Assembly (NCBI GenBank): GCA_016713585.1
Contig: JADJOV010000023.1
Span: 495,614 to 559,613, forward strand
DNA: 64,000 nt
Origin: Bdellovibrionales bacterium
GTDB taxonomy: Bacteria; Bdellovibrionota; Bdellovibrionia; Bdellovibrionales; Bdellovibrionaceae
Reading direction: 5' to 3'
Notes under the pieces: generated by a model
Databases searched by the model: none
Told to the model about the DNA's origin: nothing
The model's input: only the letters and a program-made list of their open reading frames with translations
Program-made: the position numbers and the translations under genes
In this document: in pieces, positions 9,926 to 18,572 of the stretch
Numbering within the stretch: position 1 is the stretch's first letter
Layout of the letters: every line of letters begins with the position of its first letter

Positions 9926-10423
9926 CTAAAAGGCACCGCCTCCAGAGAGAATTATAAAAAACAAAGTATCATTTTTGTCGAGCGTATTTCCGAGAGAATC
10001 CTTGCGCTCTGAAACGTAATACAAGCTCTTGATTCCCCCGCCCAGGTAAAGACCACCTAATTTAAAGCCAATCCCAGCTTCAGCAAAGGCGGCGTTCGAG
10101 TTTGGACTAGCAAATCGCAGCCCTGGACCGGCAAAAAAATCGAGCCCAAAAACACCAGAGTCCGATCGAAAATCCTGTACGGCACGGATAGAAGTATCGA
10201 GCCCGGCCACTGTATCAAACCCACTCCCAAATCTTGAAAACAGAGCATTTCGCCAAACCAACCAATCGTGTATCGACCAGTTCAACCCTAAATTTGCTTC
10301 GGTATAGCTCAATTTATTGTATGTTCCCGCAGATAGACTCAGATCGTAGGTTAAGGTATGGGGGTTACTTCCTCTGAGCTCCCCAAAGGCTGTGGACTCT
10401 GCTAACATCATACAGAAAGTCAA
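9926..10423 (-). CDS. small outer-membrane beta-barrel-like protein
   Basis: The frame encodes about 165 residues with alternating polar/hydrophobic strands and many Gly and aromatic residues (for example GLYLGGGIKSLYYV), ending in GGGAF with a terminal Phe, as expected for an eight-strand barrel. The hydrophobic signal-like stretch ILVFLTFCMML begins upstream of the first ATG at 10390-10410, so the annotated TTG at 10423 is doubtful; no ATG exists further up in frame, and a lost base near 10430-10480 may hide it. It is divergent from the cobalamin riboswitch. Function unknown. Confidence 0.55.
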   Translation of the reverse strand: MTFCMMLAESTAFGELRGSNPHTLTYDLSLSAGTYNKLSYTEANLGLNWSIHDWLVWRNALFSRFGSGFDTVAGLDTSIRAVQDFRSDSGVFGLDFFAGPGLRFASPNSNAAFAEAGIGFKLGGLYLGGGIKSLYYVSERKDSLGNTLDKNDTLFFIILSGGGAF

Positions 10424-10589
10424 AAATACCAGGATTGAAACTCTGAGCAGTATAGCTCTGACAATTGGAGTATGCTGCGACCCATCGCCGCCTGAGTCAA
10501 ACAGGATCAGCCCGCGTCATCTTCCGCAATCTTGCGAGCTTCCAAAAAGGTCTTGCGTTCGTGGTTAGCCCTGTGTTTTTGTTGACCGA

Positions 10590-10712
10590 CATTTCAACCT
10601 TTGATCAGAGGAATTGGGTGTAATTCCCATACTGTCCCGCAACGGTAAGTGCACATGAGCCAAAAAAGGTTTAATTCACAAGTCCGGTCTACTGATCTAA
10701 GTGATTTCCCGA
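10590..10712 (+). promoter_or_regulatory. cobalamin riboswitch
   Basis: The core GAATTGGGTGTAATTCCC at 10611, the CTGTCCCGCAACGGTAA box at 10632 and the B12 box AAGTCCGG at about 10680 occur in the right order, closed by a perfect GATCAG/CTGATC stem (10603-10608 with 10692-10697). The compact size resembles short cobalamin aptamers. A GAGGAGGACC ribosome site follows at 10711, so the switch likely blocks translation of the receptor when B12 is plentiful. Confidence 0.9.
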
Positions 10713-10722
10713 GGAGGACCAT

Positions 10723-12613
10723 ATGCTTAGATTGAAACCACTTTTTTTTCTATTCCCTTTGTTAACGTTTATTTTTACATTAATCTCTGAATGGAATTCC
10801 CAGGCCCAGGCAGAAATTTCATGGACCTATTCTGACGATAACAAAAAATAATGATCGTTACTCTGCTGAAAAAGAACTTCGCCTGGATCCTCTGCCTCCT
10901 GGAGCTCGCAAGATATTCAGCAGCTGGGATTGTCTCCTTTGACGTCAACAAAGCTTATTCCGAGTTTGCAAGTTCAGGGATCTGAAATGGCCGGCCCTCC
11001 AGCCACTGTTTTTTTACGAGGGTCCCTCTGACGAAGTCCTTATTCTTTGGAATGGGCTTGAGCTCAATGATCCATCAACCTCTGGAGGCGGAGCAAGTCC
11101 CTTGCAAATTCAGCGAGAGTTTTCCCATCAAGTCAGATTAACCCAAGGACCATCAACTTTGCTTGAAGGCTCTCGAGCCCTTGCTGGAGTTCTAGATTGG
11201 CGAAGAAGTTCGGCCGTTTCTTCCCGCGTTGTTCTCGGCGGAGGCACTTTGGAAAATCAAACAGGATTACTTGAATTTCAAAAAAGAAAAGCAAAGGATT
11301 CCATTGCCTGGGGACTAGGCGTCAGCCAAAACCGACAACAGGGCCTCAGTGTTTCGTCTAGCCCTCCGCCAGAAAAAGACGCACAGAATTTGACGACAAG
11401 TTCGGCCTTTCTCGAATGGCCCGTCACTTCGATATTGCAGTTAGATTTTTTAGCCATGTTAAGCTCTTTAGAGCAAGAGGATGATCTTTTCGGAGCCCAG
11501 GCTAAACTGGCCAGATCCTCGAGTCGTCTTCAGGGAGGACGCTTTGGGGTCGATCTAAAAATCTCTGAACAAGATAGCCTTCGCTTCAATTATCAGAACC
11601 TTCAGAGTGCTCGCGAGAATCGAAATGACCCTGTGCCAGATCCCCAAGGGTACCTTGACAAGAGCTGGGGCGAACGAACAAAAGAAGATATCACCTGGAC
11701 CCATCTCGGGAGTGGATCGTCTCCGATAGATTTTCGCTTCCACGCAGACACTGTCGAGGAATTGATGAGTGGGCAGTCTCAATCAGGAGCATTTCCGACG
11801 ACAACATTTGATCGTTATCAACTCACGAGAGGCGTGGCCGCCGTCGGGTCGACACGTAAGAAAAACACTCAGGCTGGATTTCGAATCGATCAATTTGATT
11901 CAACACCTGAACAACGAGATTCTGTTGTGGGTTGGCAACTTCAGCACCGTTGGCTTGAGGGCTGGATGCAATCGAATTTTGGAATTCAGCCTTTTGTTGG
12001 TGTATCTGAAGGACATCGCTTTCCAACTCTCTTTCAACGATTCTCACCCTTCGGATCCCAAGATTTGAAAACTCAAGTTCTACGGGCCTACGAAGTCGGG
12101 ATTGAAGGGACCGCCACGGTGGACTGGAAGATGACTGCGTTCAGAAATGATTATTCGAAAATGATCGATTTTGATTTTGTTACAAATAAATTTCAAAATC
12201 GCGGCAAAGTTCAAACTCAAGGGCTTGAGGCCGAAATCTCAATGGAATCAAACTCTGATCGGTGGCTAGTTGGTTTGGTCTATCTCTCGGCCAAGGATTT
12301 GATTCTTGAACAAAGACTCCTTCGTCGTCCTCATTACTCAAGTTCAGGTTTTTGGATGCACCGGTTTTCTGATCAATGGAGCTCCACGTGGAGTTTGCGA
12401 TGGATGGACTCGCGCCCAGATTCTCTCGGCCCATCAACAACCACCGTCTTACCACCCAGTTGGCAGAGCGATCTAAATTTTCAATTTCATCAGCAATCTT
12501 TGTTAGTATGGAATTTCTACCTAAAAAATTTATTCAATTCAAACTCCGAGGAAGTCGCCACTTACACAGTGCCGCCAAGATCAGCTTTTGTTTCTGTGGA
12601 GTATTCTTTCTAA
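10723..12613 (+). pseudogene. TonB-dependent cobalamin receptor (BtuB-like), three frameshifts
   Basis: The ATG after the riboswitch opens a signal peptide, MLRLKPLFFLFPLLTFIFTL, ending near AQAE. The frame stops at 10850, but the plug domain continues in other frames: SSQDIQQLGLSPLTSTKLIP, then GPPATVFLRG, then DEVLILWNGLELNDPS, and finally the 503-residue barrel from 11102 to 12613, which ends in VSVEYSF as outer-membrane proteins do. Breaks lie near 10845 (A run), 10903 and 11028 (an extra G). Repaired length is about 630 residues. The riboswitch says the ligand is cobalamin or a corrinoid. It converges on clpB with no gap. Confidence 0.8.
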
Positions 12614-15235
12614 TCAACCTTTTTCAATTGTCAAAACAGATCCACGAGATCCAACCTTCACAACATCCCCACTGCGAATTTTGCCGCCAATCATCTCGCG
12701 AGATAGAGGATTCAGAAGCTCCGTTTGGATGACACGCTTCAGGGGACGTGCTCCATAAATTGGGTCATACCCTTTGTCAGCCAAGAGCTGCATGGCCTCG
12801 TTGGTAAAATCCAACTGGATCTTTTTGGCTTTAAGTCGACTCACAACCTGTTGAAGCTGAACCTCTACAATCCCACGAATTTGCGCCTGACCCAAAGAAT
12901 GGAAGGTAATAACCTCATCTATTCGATTCAAAAACTCAGGACGAAATCGTTCTCGTAAGGCCTCTTGGACGAGCTTCTGTTTTTGTTGATCATTCAGACT
13001 AGAGTCCGAAATTGCCTGGGAACCTATATTTGACGTCATAATCAATACAGTGTTCTTAAAATCCACCGTTCGCCCCTGACCATCTGTCAGTCGGCCATCG
13101 TCGAGGACCTGAAGAAAAATATTAAACACGTCAGGGTGCGCTTTCTCAACTTCGTCAAAGAGAACTACACTATAGGGCTTTCTGCGAACAGTCTCGGTTA
13201 ACTGCCCACCTTCTTCAAAACCCACATAGCCAGGGGGGGCTCCGATGAGCCTTGCCACTGAATGTTTTTCCATATACTCACTCATATCTATCCGAATCAC
13301 TGATTGCTCGTCGTCAAATAAAAACTCTGCAAGAGCCTTAACTGTTTCTGTCTTTCCAACCCCAGTGGGTCCTAAAAACATAAAAGTCCCAATGGGGCGA
13401 TTTGGATCAGAAATCTCCGCCCTCGCTCTTCGAACGGCATCGCTTACAATATGAAGAGCATGATCTTGTCCAACCACTCGCTTTGCCAAAGTCTTTTCCA
13501 TATCGAGCAGTTTTTGAGTTTCCCCTTCCAACATTTTTGAAACTGGAACCCCTGTCCACTTAGCGACAACCTCGGCAATCTCTTCAGGACCAACTTCTTC
13601 CTTCAACATCCGGTCTTCGCTCTTTGTTTGAGCATTTGCCTTGGTTTCAAAGGACTTGAGACGTTTTTCCAATTCTGGAAGTTTTCCATACTTCAACTCA
13701 GCCGCCCGACCAAGGTCCCCAGTACGCTCTGCTTTCTCTATATCTAATTTCAATCCTTCAATGGTCGTCTTGGTTTTCTTGAGCTCCTCAATACCGCCCT
13801 TTTCAAATTCCCATTGTTCACGAAGTTGTTGATTTCGCGCATTGAGAGTCTTCAGTTCGGCCTCGATCATCACAAGACGATCTTTAGCCCCTTCCTCGAC
13901 TTCTTTTTTAAGAGCCTCTTTTTCAATTCGCAGTTGCATCAATTTTCGCTCAATTTGGTCTATATCCTCTGGAACACTGCGGATCTGAATATTCATTCGA
14001 CTCGCAGCTTCGTCCATCAGATCAATCGCTTTGTCGGGCAAAAACCGAGAGGTAATATACCGATGGGATAACTTAACGGCAGCTACAATCGCAGAATCTG
14101 TGATTCTCACTCCGTGATGAACTTCATATTTTTCCTTGAGCCCTCGCAATATTGTGATCGCGTCATCCACGCTTGGCTCATCGACTAGAACTGTCTGAAA
14201 TCGACGTTCAAGAGCGGCATCTTTTTCAATATATTTTCGGTACTCATCAAGAGTCGTGGCCCCAATACAACGCAACTCACCCCGAGCCAATGCCGGCTTA
14301 AGCAACTGACCCGCATCCATCGCACCTTCTGCCTTACCAGCCCCGACCAAAGTATGCATTTCATCTATAAAAAGAATGATCTCACCGTGGCTACTCGTGA
14401 CCTCTTTAATAACAGCCTTCAATCTATCCTCAAACTCCCCACGATACTTTGCCCCGGCCACCAAAGACCCCATATCCAGAGACATCAACTTTTTGCCAAA
14501 TAAATTATCAGGAACATCTTGTTTAATAATTCGAAGAGCTAAACCTTCAGCAATTGCCGTTTTCCCTACCCCGGGCTCGCCAATAAGGACGGGATTATTT
14601 TTGGTACGCCGTGAAAGAACCTGAACCACTCGTCGAATTTCCTCATCCCGACCAACAACAGGATCAAGCTTACCTTCAGCTGCCAAGGCCGTCAGATCCT
14701 TAGCATATTTCTTTAACACCTCATATTTATTTTCAGGATCGTCGTCAGTCACCTTCTGCGATCCTCTAATTTCCTGCACGGCCTTGAGGACTGCTTCCAC
14801 TTTAAGGTAGGCTTTTTTGAAGAGATTCTGCAGATCAGAGTCACTCGATTGAATCATCGAGAGAAGAAAATGTTCGGTTGATACATAGGAGTCCCCAAAT
14901 TCGCGAGCGATAGCCTCAGCGCCCATAAATACTTTTTGCAGTCGCCCAGACCCCGCAGGCCTTTGCTTTGTCCCAGTAATTTGAGGAAACTTCGCAACTT
15001 TATTCTTGAGCTCCTCGATTAAGATTTTGGCACCCCCCCCACGATCTGAGGTGCTTTTATCGGCGACCTGAGCCTTCTCAATAATTCGAGGAACCAACCC
15101 CTCAGACTGAAGTAGCAGCTGAGTTAATAGATGCTCTGGCTCAACATACGGATTTGATAAACCCTCAGCCTGAACAGCCGCCGCTTGCATCGCTTCCTGA
15201 CTTTTGCGCGTCATTTTATCTACATCATTGCTCAT
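12614..15235 (-). CDS. clpB: ClpB disaggregase
   Basis: ClpB is the hexameric AAA+ chaperone that, with DnaK, extracts proteins from aggregates. The 873-residue product has the N-domain double Clp repeat, the first AAA module with Walker A GEPGVGKT and DEMHTLVGAGKAEG, a long coiled middle domain (about residues 400-530), and the second module with GPTGVGKT and SEYMEKHSVARLIGAPPG. I chose the ATG at 15235 because GAGGTGG lies just upstream and MSNDVDKMTRKSQEAM is the expected beginning; the longer frame to 15397 adds a spurious leader. It is intact despite an eight-base C run at about 15032. No CIRCE element was found. Confidence 0.96.
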   Translation of the reverse strand: MSNDVDKMTRKSQEAMQAAAVQAEGLSNPYVEPEHLLTQLLLQSEGLVPRIIEKAQVADKSTSDRGGGAKILIEELKNKVAKFPQITGTKQRPAGSGRLQKVFMGAEAIAREFGDSYVSTEHFLLSMIQSSDSDLQNLFKKAYLKVEAVLKAVQEIRGSQKVTDDDPENKYEVLKKYAKDLTALAAEGKLDPVVGRDEEIRRVVQVLSRRTKNNPVLIGEPGVGKTAIAEGLALRIIKQDVPDNLFGKKLMSLDMGSLVAGAKYRGEFEDRLKAVIKEVTSSHGEIILFIDEMHTLVGAGKAEGAMDAGQLLKPALARGELRCIGATTLDEYRKYIEKDAALERRFQTVLVDEPSVDDAITILRGLKEKYEVHHGVRITDSAIVAAVKLSHRYITSRFLPDKAIDLMDEAASRMNIQIRSVPEDIDQIERKLMQLRIEKEALKKEVEEGAKDRLVMIEAELKTLNARNQQLREQWEFEKGGIEELKKTKTTIEGLKLDIEKAERTGDLGRAAELKYGKLPELEKRLKSFETKANAQTKSEDRMLKEEVGPEEIAEVVAKWTGVPVSKMLEGETQKLLDMEKTLAKRVVGQDHALHIVSDAVRRARAEISDPNRPIGTFMFLGPTGVGKTETVKALAEFLFDDEQSVIRIDMSEYMEKHSVARLIGAPPGYVGFEEGGQLTETVRRKPYSVVLFDEVEKAHPDVFNIFLQVLDDGRLTDGQGRTVDFKNTVLIMTSNIGSQAISDSSLNDQQKQKLVQEALRERFRPEFLNRIDEVITFHSLGQAQIRGIVEVQLQQVVSRLKAKKIQLDFTNEAMQLLADKGYDPIYGARPLKRVIQTELLNPLSREMIGGKIRSGDVVKVGSRGSVLTIEKG

Positions 15236-15946
15236 ATGACCACCTCGATTTAAAGATGAGGCCTGCACAAGGAATGTCAATGTCGAACGCGGATTGTAAA
15301 TCCAAATCATCAAGCCTCCGATTGAGGAAGCCCAGAACGCCCAAAAGAGTGGGAGCCTCAATAAAAAGGGATGCCATACACCCTCTGATTGGCTCAAATA
15401 TCCAATGGTGTGGTCCTGCGAAGATTGTGTCCATTTCGATTCTCAAGCGATCGCCTGCACTATTGGATTCAACACTGCCCATCATCTAAAAAAATTCAGA
15501 TTCAATCTTATCTATTAAGTGGGAAGATTGCTTTTTGTCGCTTTCAGGAAATCACTTAGAAAATTTTTTTGGTTGTTTTCTATTGAGAGCGTTTTCTCGT
15601 CTTCCCTCTGGTCCTTTTGCTAGCGACTAGGCCTCGACAGAGGACTATTTTCGATTCTTGAGAGTTCAAAAACAACAAATCTATTCTTGAGTCCTGTCAA
15701 GAACCCGTCATCCCAGTCGATCAGATGAAGGTAACACCTTTGGAGTGTTTGATCAGGAACTGGGATTCAGGGAAGAACCGGAGAATGCGGTCACATTCTC
15801 ACACGGACAAGAAAGGGGGGCTTTCAAGGAAGATATAAAAAGAACAACAGAATGTTCTATTAGATTATTTAATAAATAATGCCCAAATGAAAATTAAAAC
15901 GGCTCGGAAGCCGCCCACGACGGGATAAAACAAGGAGGAATCTAAA
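15236..15946 (+). promoter_or_regulatory. clpB-fliC intergenic region and structured fliC leader
   Basis: About 700 bases contain no long gene. The part before fliC folds well: ATCCCAGT (15710-15717) pairs with ACTGGGAT (15759-15766), GATCA (15719) with TGATC (15750), and AAGGT/ACCTT forms an inner loop; then GAGAATG/CATTCTC makes a 7-bp hairpin at 15781-15800. This suggests a long structured 5' untranslated RNA on the flagellin message. I could not place a sigma-28 promoter with certainty and do not recognise a known riboswitch class. Confidence 0.5.
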
Positions 15947-15967
15947 ATGTACTTAAACGGAGGATAA
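15947..15967 (+). CDS. six-codon leader ORF upstream of flagellin
   Basis: ATG TAC TTA AAC GGA GGA TAA encodes MYLNGG. It has its own perfect Shine-Dalgarno (AAGGAGG at 15932-15938, eight bases before the ATG). The last codons GGA GGA are themselves the ribosome site of fliC, whose ATG begins five bases after the stop. Translation of the leader would therefore cover or deliver ribosomes to the fliC start. The arrangement is seen directly; a regulatory role is inferred. Confidence 0.45.
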   Translation: MYLNGG

Positions 15968-15972
15968 CATAA

Positions 15973-16806
15973 ATGGGAATGCGTGTAACAACAAATATGG
16001 CTGCAATACATGCCCAAAGAAACTTGGTCAGCAGTCAACGACAGATACAGAATTCGATGGCACAGTTGTCATCTGGAAGCCGAATCAACAAAGCGGCTGA
16101 CGATGCAGCGGGATTAGCGATTTCTGAGGGGTTGAAGTCTCACATCAGATCAGCGAATCAGGCGCAGAGAAATGCGAATGATGGTATCTCGATGGTTCAA
16201 ACCGCTGAGGGTGGCTTGAATGAAATCGGTAACATTATTGTCCGTTTGCGGGAATTGGGAATCCAAGCCGCATCTGACACAGTCGCTGCGACTGAGCGAG
16301 GTTTTCTAAATAAAGAGGTCGAACAGCTCAAGAGCGAAGTTCAACGAATTGCTTCGGTCACGACTTGGGGTTCTACTAAGCTATTAGATGGCTCGTCAGA
16401 AACCTTTGACTATCAAATTGGAATCTTCAACAACGCAGAAGAAGACAGAATATCCTTCAATGCAACAGAGAATGTGGCAACGCTGGATGCTCTTGGTCTA
16501 GCAGGTTTAGATTACACAACAAAAGAGGGCGCACAAATTGGCCTCGAGGGGTTAGATGCCGCGCAAACTCAAATTAACGGTGTTCGATCAAACCTGGGTG
16601 CTCTTCAAAATCGTTTAACCTCAACTGTTGATAACTTAGGTGTCGCTCAGGAAAACATGTCTGCAGCAAACAGTCGAATCAGAGACACAGATGTTGCTAT
16701 GGCTTCTTCAGAGATGACTCGTAACAACATTTTATTGCAGGCAGGAACAGCCACGTTGGCGCAAGCCAATCAAGTGAACCAGCTTGCTATGAAACTACTC
16801 GGTTAG
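15973..16806 (+). CDS. fliC: flagellin
   Basis: The 277-residue protein is a flagellin that polymerises into the flagellar filament after export through the flagellar type III apparatus. The conserved N-terminal D0/D1 region (INKAADDAAGLAISEGLK) and C-terminal region (MSAANSRIRDTDVAMASSEM, then QANQVNQLAMKLLG) are intact, with only a short variable middle, as in Bdellovibrio flagellins. GGAGGATAAC precedes the ATG; a second ATG two codons later (MRVTTNM) could also serve. It forms a single-gene unit ended by a strong terminator. A glycine- and aspartate-rich central part replaces the D2/D3 domains of enterobacteria. Confidence 0.95.
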   Translation: MGMRVTTNMAAIHAQRNLVSSQRQIQNSMAQLSSGSRINKAADDAAGLAISEGLKSHIRSANQAQRNANDGISMVQTAEGGLNEIGNIIVRLRELGIQAASDTVAATERGFLNKEVEQLKSEVQRIASVTTWGSTKLLDGSSETFDYQIGIFNNAEEDRISFNATENVATLDALGLAGLDYTTKEGAQIGLEGLDAAQTQINGVRSNLGALQNRLTSTVDNLGVAQENMSAANSRIRDTDVAMASSEMTRNNILLQAGTATLAQANQVNQLAMKLLG

Positions 16807-16836
16807 TATTGTCAGAGAATTCTTCATTCTCTAAAG

Positions 16837-16873
16837 ACAAGGGTCCAGCGCTTGCTAGCTGGGCCCTTGTTTC
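16837..16873 (+). terminator. rho-independent terminator of fliC
   Basis: ACAAGGGTCCAGC pairs with GCTGGGCCCTTGT (13 bp with a single mismatch in the middle), 8-base loop, followed by TTTCT. It lies 30 bases after the flagellin stop. Confidence 0.9.
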
Positions 16874-17028
16874 TATTGGATAGGTCCAGTGTTGGATAGG
16901 TCCAGTATATTTTGTGTATTTTCCTATCTTCGTCAGGTTTTTGACTAACTATTTGCCAAAAAAAATAAACCAGACAGATGTCTTAAGTTCCTAAGCCAAG
17001 AGCCGAAAACCATCATGGAGGAACTTTT

Positions 17029-17793
17029 ATGAAGAACAATCTCAAATACCAATCTATCTTATTTTCGGGAGTCCTGGTGAGTCTCATCTTTTTGGGTTGC
17101 GGTAACACAATGCAAACCACACCTTCGACTTCACAGATAGAACCAAAACCACAGAATCAGCCTAATATACCGAATCCCCCTCCCACCGACAGCAAACAGG
17201 CAATTCCTGGGTCAGTCGATGTCTCGTCCTTTATCTCTGGAGGGACCTTTGACAAGATGCAGGTTGTTGAAATCGACCCCATCAGAAAGGATTTAATTTT
17301 TCGTCTCCCTTTGGGGATGAACCAATTTATTCTTGTCAATTCTGGCGAACTGCCAGATTTCCCAGGAATCACTTTTAGAACTGAGATCTTACCCAATGGC
17401 CAAGCGCGACTCGCCCTTCGAGTTCCACTCAAATATGTGCTGCGAGGCGTAAAACATCTAGATCCAAAAAAACTTCCTAACGGCGACCCCCTGCCTGGAG
17501 TTCCCAGTGGCGAAATGCCGGGCCTTGCTCTGACCCTAGATTCAACAAATAAGGTACAAATGGCACTTTACTTGGGTGCTGACTTTGTTGCTATCTTCGT
17601 CGAAAGTCCTTTTGATCCGACAATATCGCTGCAGTTCCCAATCAAAAACGCGAATGGAAATAAATATGTCGGTTCATTTGGGATCATTGCTGCAAAAGAG
17701 ACCCCCACCAAGACATTCCAAGGGGGGTTCTTTCTATCCTATCAATTGCCTCCAGAGTTTTCGTCGATCCTAGATAAATATGTGTTTCCCTAA
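17029..17793 (+). CDS. lipoprotein of unknown function
   Basis: The 254-residue product begins with a lipoprotein signal peptide ending in the lipobox LIFLGC, so the mature protein should be lipidated at Cys24. A proline-rich linker (residues 35-60) leads into a domain of about 190 residues with no family I recognise. A ribosome site (GGAGG) stands before the ATG. It is a single-gene unit bounded by the fliC terminator and its own terminator. Absence of Asp after the Cys suggests outer-membrane location, by analogy with E. coli sorting. Confidence 0.75.
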   Translation: MKNNLKYQSILFSGVLVSLIFLGCGNTMQTTPSTSQIEPKPQNQPNIPNPPPTDSKQAIPGSVDVSSFISGGTFDKMQVVEIDPIRKDLIFRLPLGMNQFILVNSGELPDFPGITFRTEILPNGQARLALRVPLKYVLRGVKHLDPKKLPNGDPLPGVPSGEMPGLALTLDSTNKVQMALYLGADFVAIFVESPFDPTISLQFPIKNANGNKYVGSFGIIAAKETPTKTFQGGFFLSYQLPPEFSSILDKYVFP

Positions 17794-17833
17794 ATAAACT
17801 GATAATTGCTTCCTATAAATTTATATTTGCATG

Positions 17834-17868
17834 CCCCCCTGATGTTAGTTAGACTCAGGGGGATTTTT
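17834..17868 (+). terminator. rho-independent terminator
   Basis: CCCCCTGA (17835-17842) pairs with TCAGGGGG (17855-17862), followed by ATTTTTATTT. It ends the lipoprotein gene. Confidence 0.9.
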
Positions 17869-17959
17869 ATTTGAATCCGTTTTATTTATTTTAGACGTTA
17901 AGACCTTGAAAGTAAGAAGTATTGTTCAGCAGAAATTGACCCCATGAAGGAGCAAAGAC

Positions 17960-18496
17960 ATGGCCACGAAGAAGTCCGCGAAGAAACCAGTTAAAAAAAC
18001 AGCGAAAAAATCAGCTAAAAAGCCGGCCAAAAAAGCTACAAAAAAGGCTGTAAAACCGGTCGCAAAAAAGAAAGTGGCTAAAAAAGCAACTTTGAAAACA
18101 ACCCAGAAGACGACCGCAAAAAAAACGACAGCGAAAGCGACTGTCAAGGCGAGCAAAAAAACGACTCAAACGACTGCAAAAAAAGCAGCGCCTAAAAAAA
18201 CGTCCAAGATGGACAAGAAGAAACTTCTAGGAGCGACGGCTGTTGGGGCTGCGGTAGGATATGCTATTCGGCCAGAAACTGCCTCCCCTCTTGATGATCT
18301 TTCTTCTGAATTTGAAGATGAAGATGAGCTAGATACTGTGACTGGACTAGATGACGAACCTTCTCCTGAAGACGAAGATGATGAGTGGGAAGAGTCCGAA
18401 GAGACCCTCGATGATGAATCCGAGGATGACAAACCTAATGCCAAATCAGATGACGATGATGAAGAAGATGATGACAGTGAAGAAGGGTATTTCTAA
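17960..18496 (+). CDS. charge-segregated histone H1-like protein with acidic tail
   Basis: The first 95 of 178 residues are lysine/alanine repeats (KKSAKKPVKKTAKKSAKKPA style), like the C-terminal domain of histone H1 and the bacterial AlgP/HctB/Hc1-type DNA-binding tails. A short hydrophobic glycine/alanine segment (LLGATAVGAAVGYAI, residues 91-105) follows, and the remaining 70 residues are almost all Asp, Glu and Ser. The basic half probably binds DNA or RNA; the acidic half could shield it or bind a basic partner. GAAGGAG precedes the ATG. A frame on the opposite strand is a shadow of the repeats. Exact role unknown. Confidence 0.75.
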   Translation: MATKKSAKKPVKKTAKKSAKKPAKKATKKAVKPVAKKKVAKKATLKTTQKTTAKKTTAKATVKASKKTTQTTAKKAAPKKTSKMDKKKLLGATAVGAAVGYAIRPETASPLDDLSSEFEDEDELDTVTGLDDEPSPEDEDDEWEESEETLDDESEDDKPNAKSDDDDEEDDDSEEGYF

Positions 18497-18572
18497 ATCT
18501 CAGTTCATCGTTGGAAATAAATAGAAAAAGTCATTTTAAAAGACGTTTACCTGGAATCCAAAGTGAGCGTCT

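Noticed and set aside
15225..15485. Frame upstream of clpB and the longer clpB start at 15397
   Set aside because: The extra 54 residues are not part of ClpB and the ATG at 15235 has a good ribosome site.
15660..15860. c-di-GMP riboswitch before fliC
   Set aside because: The leader is structured but lacks the conserved GEMM-I or GEMM-II cores I would expect.
17926..18444. Long open frames on the minus strand of the Lys/Ala-rich gene
   Set aside because: They are the mirror of the AAR/GAY-type repeat codons of the H1-like gene (Phe/Ala/Val and Ser runs), with no start signal.
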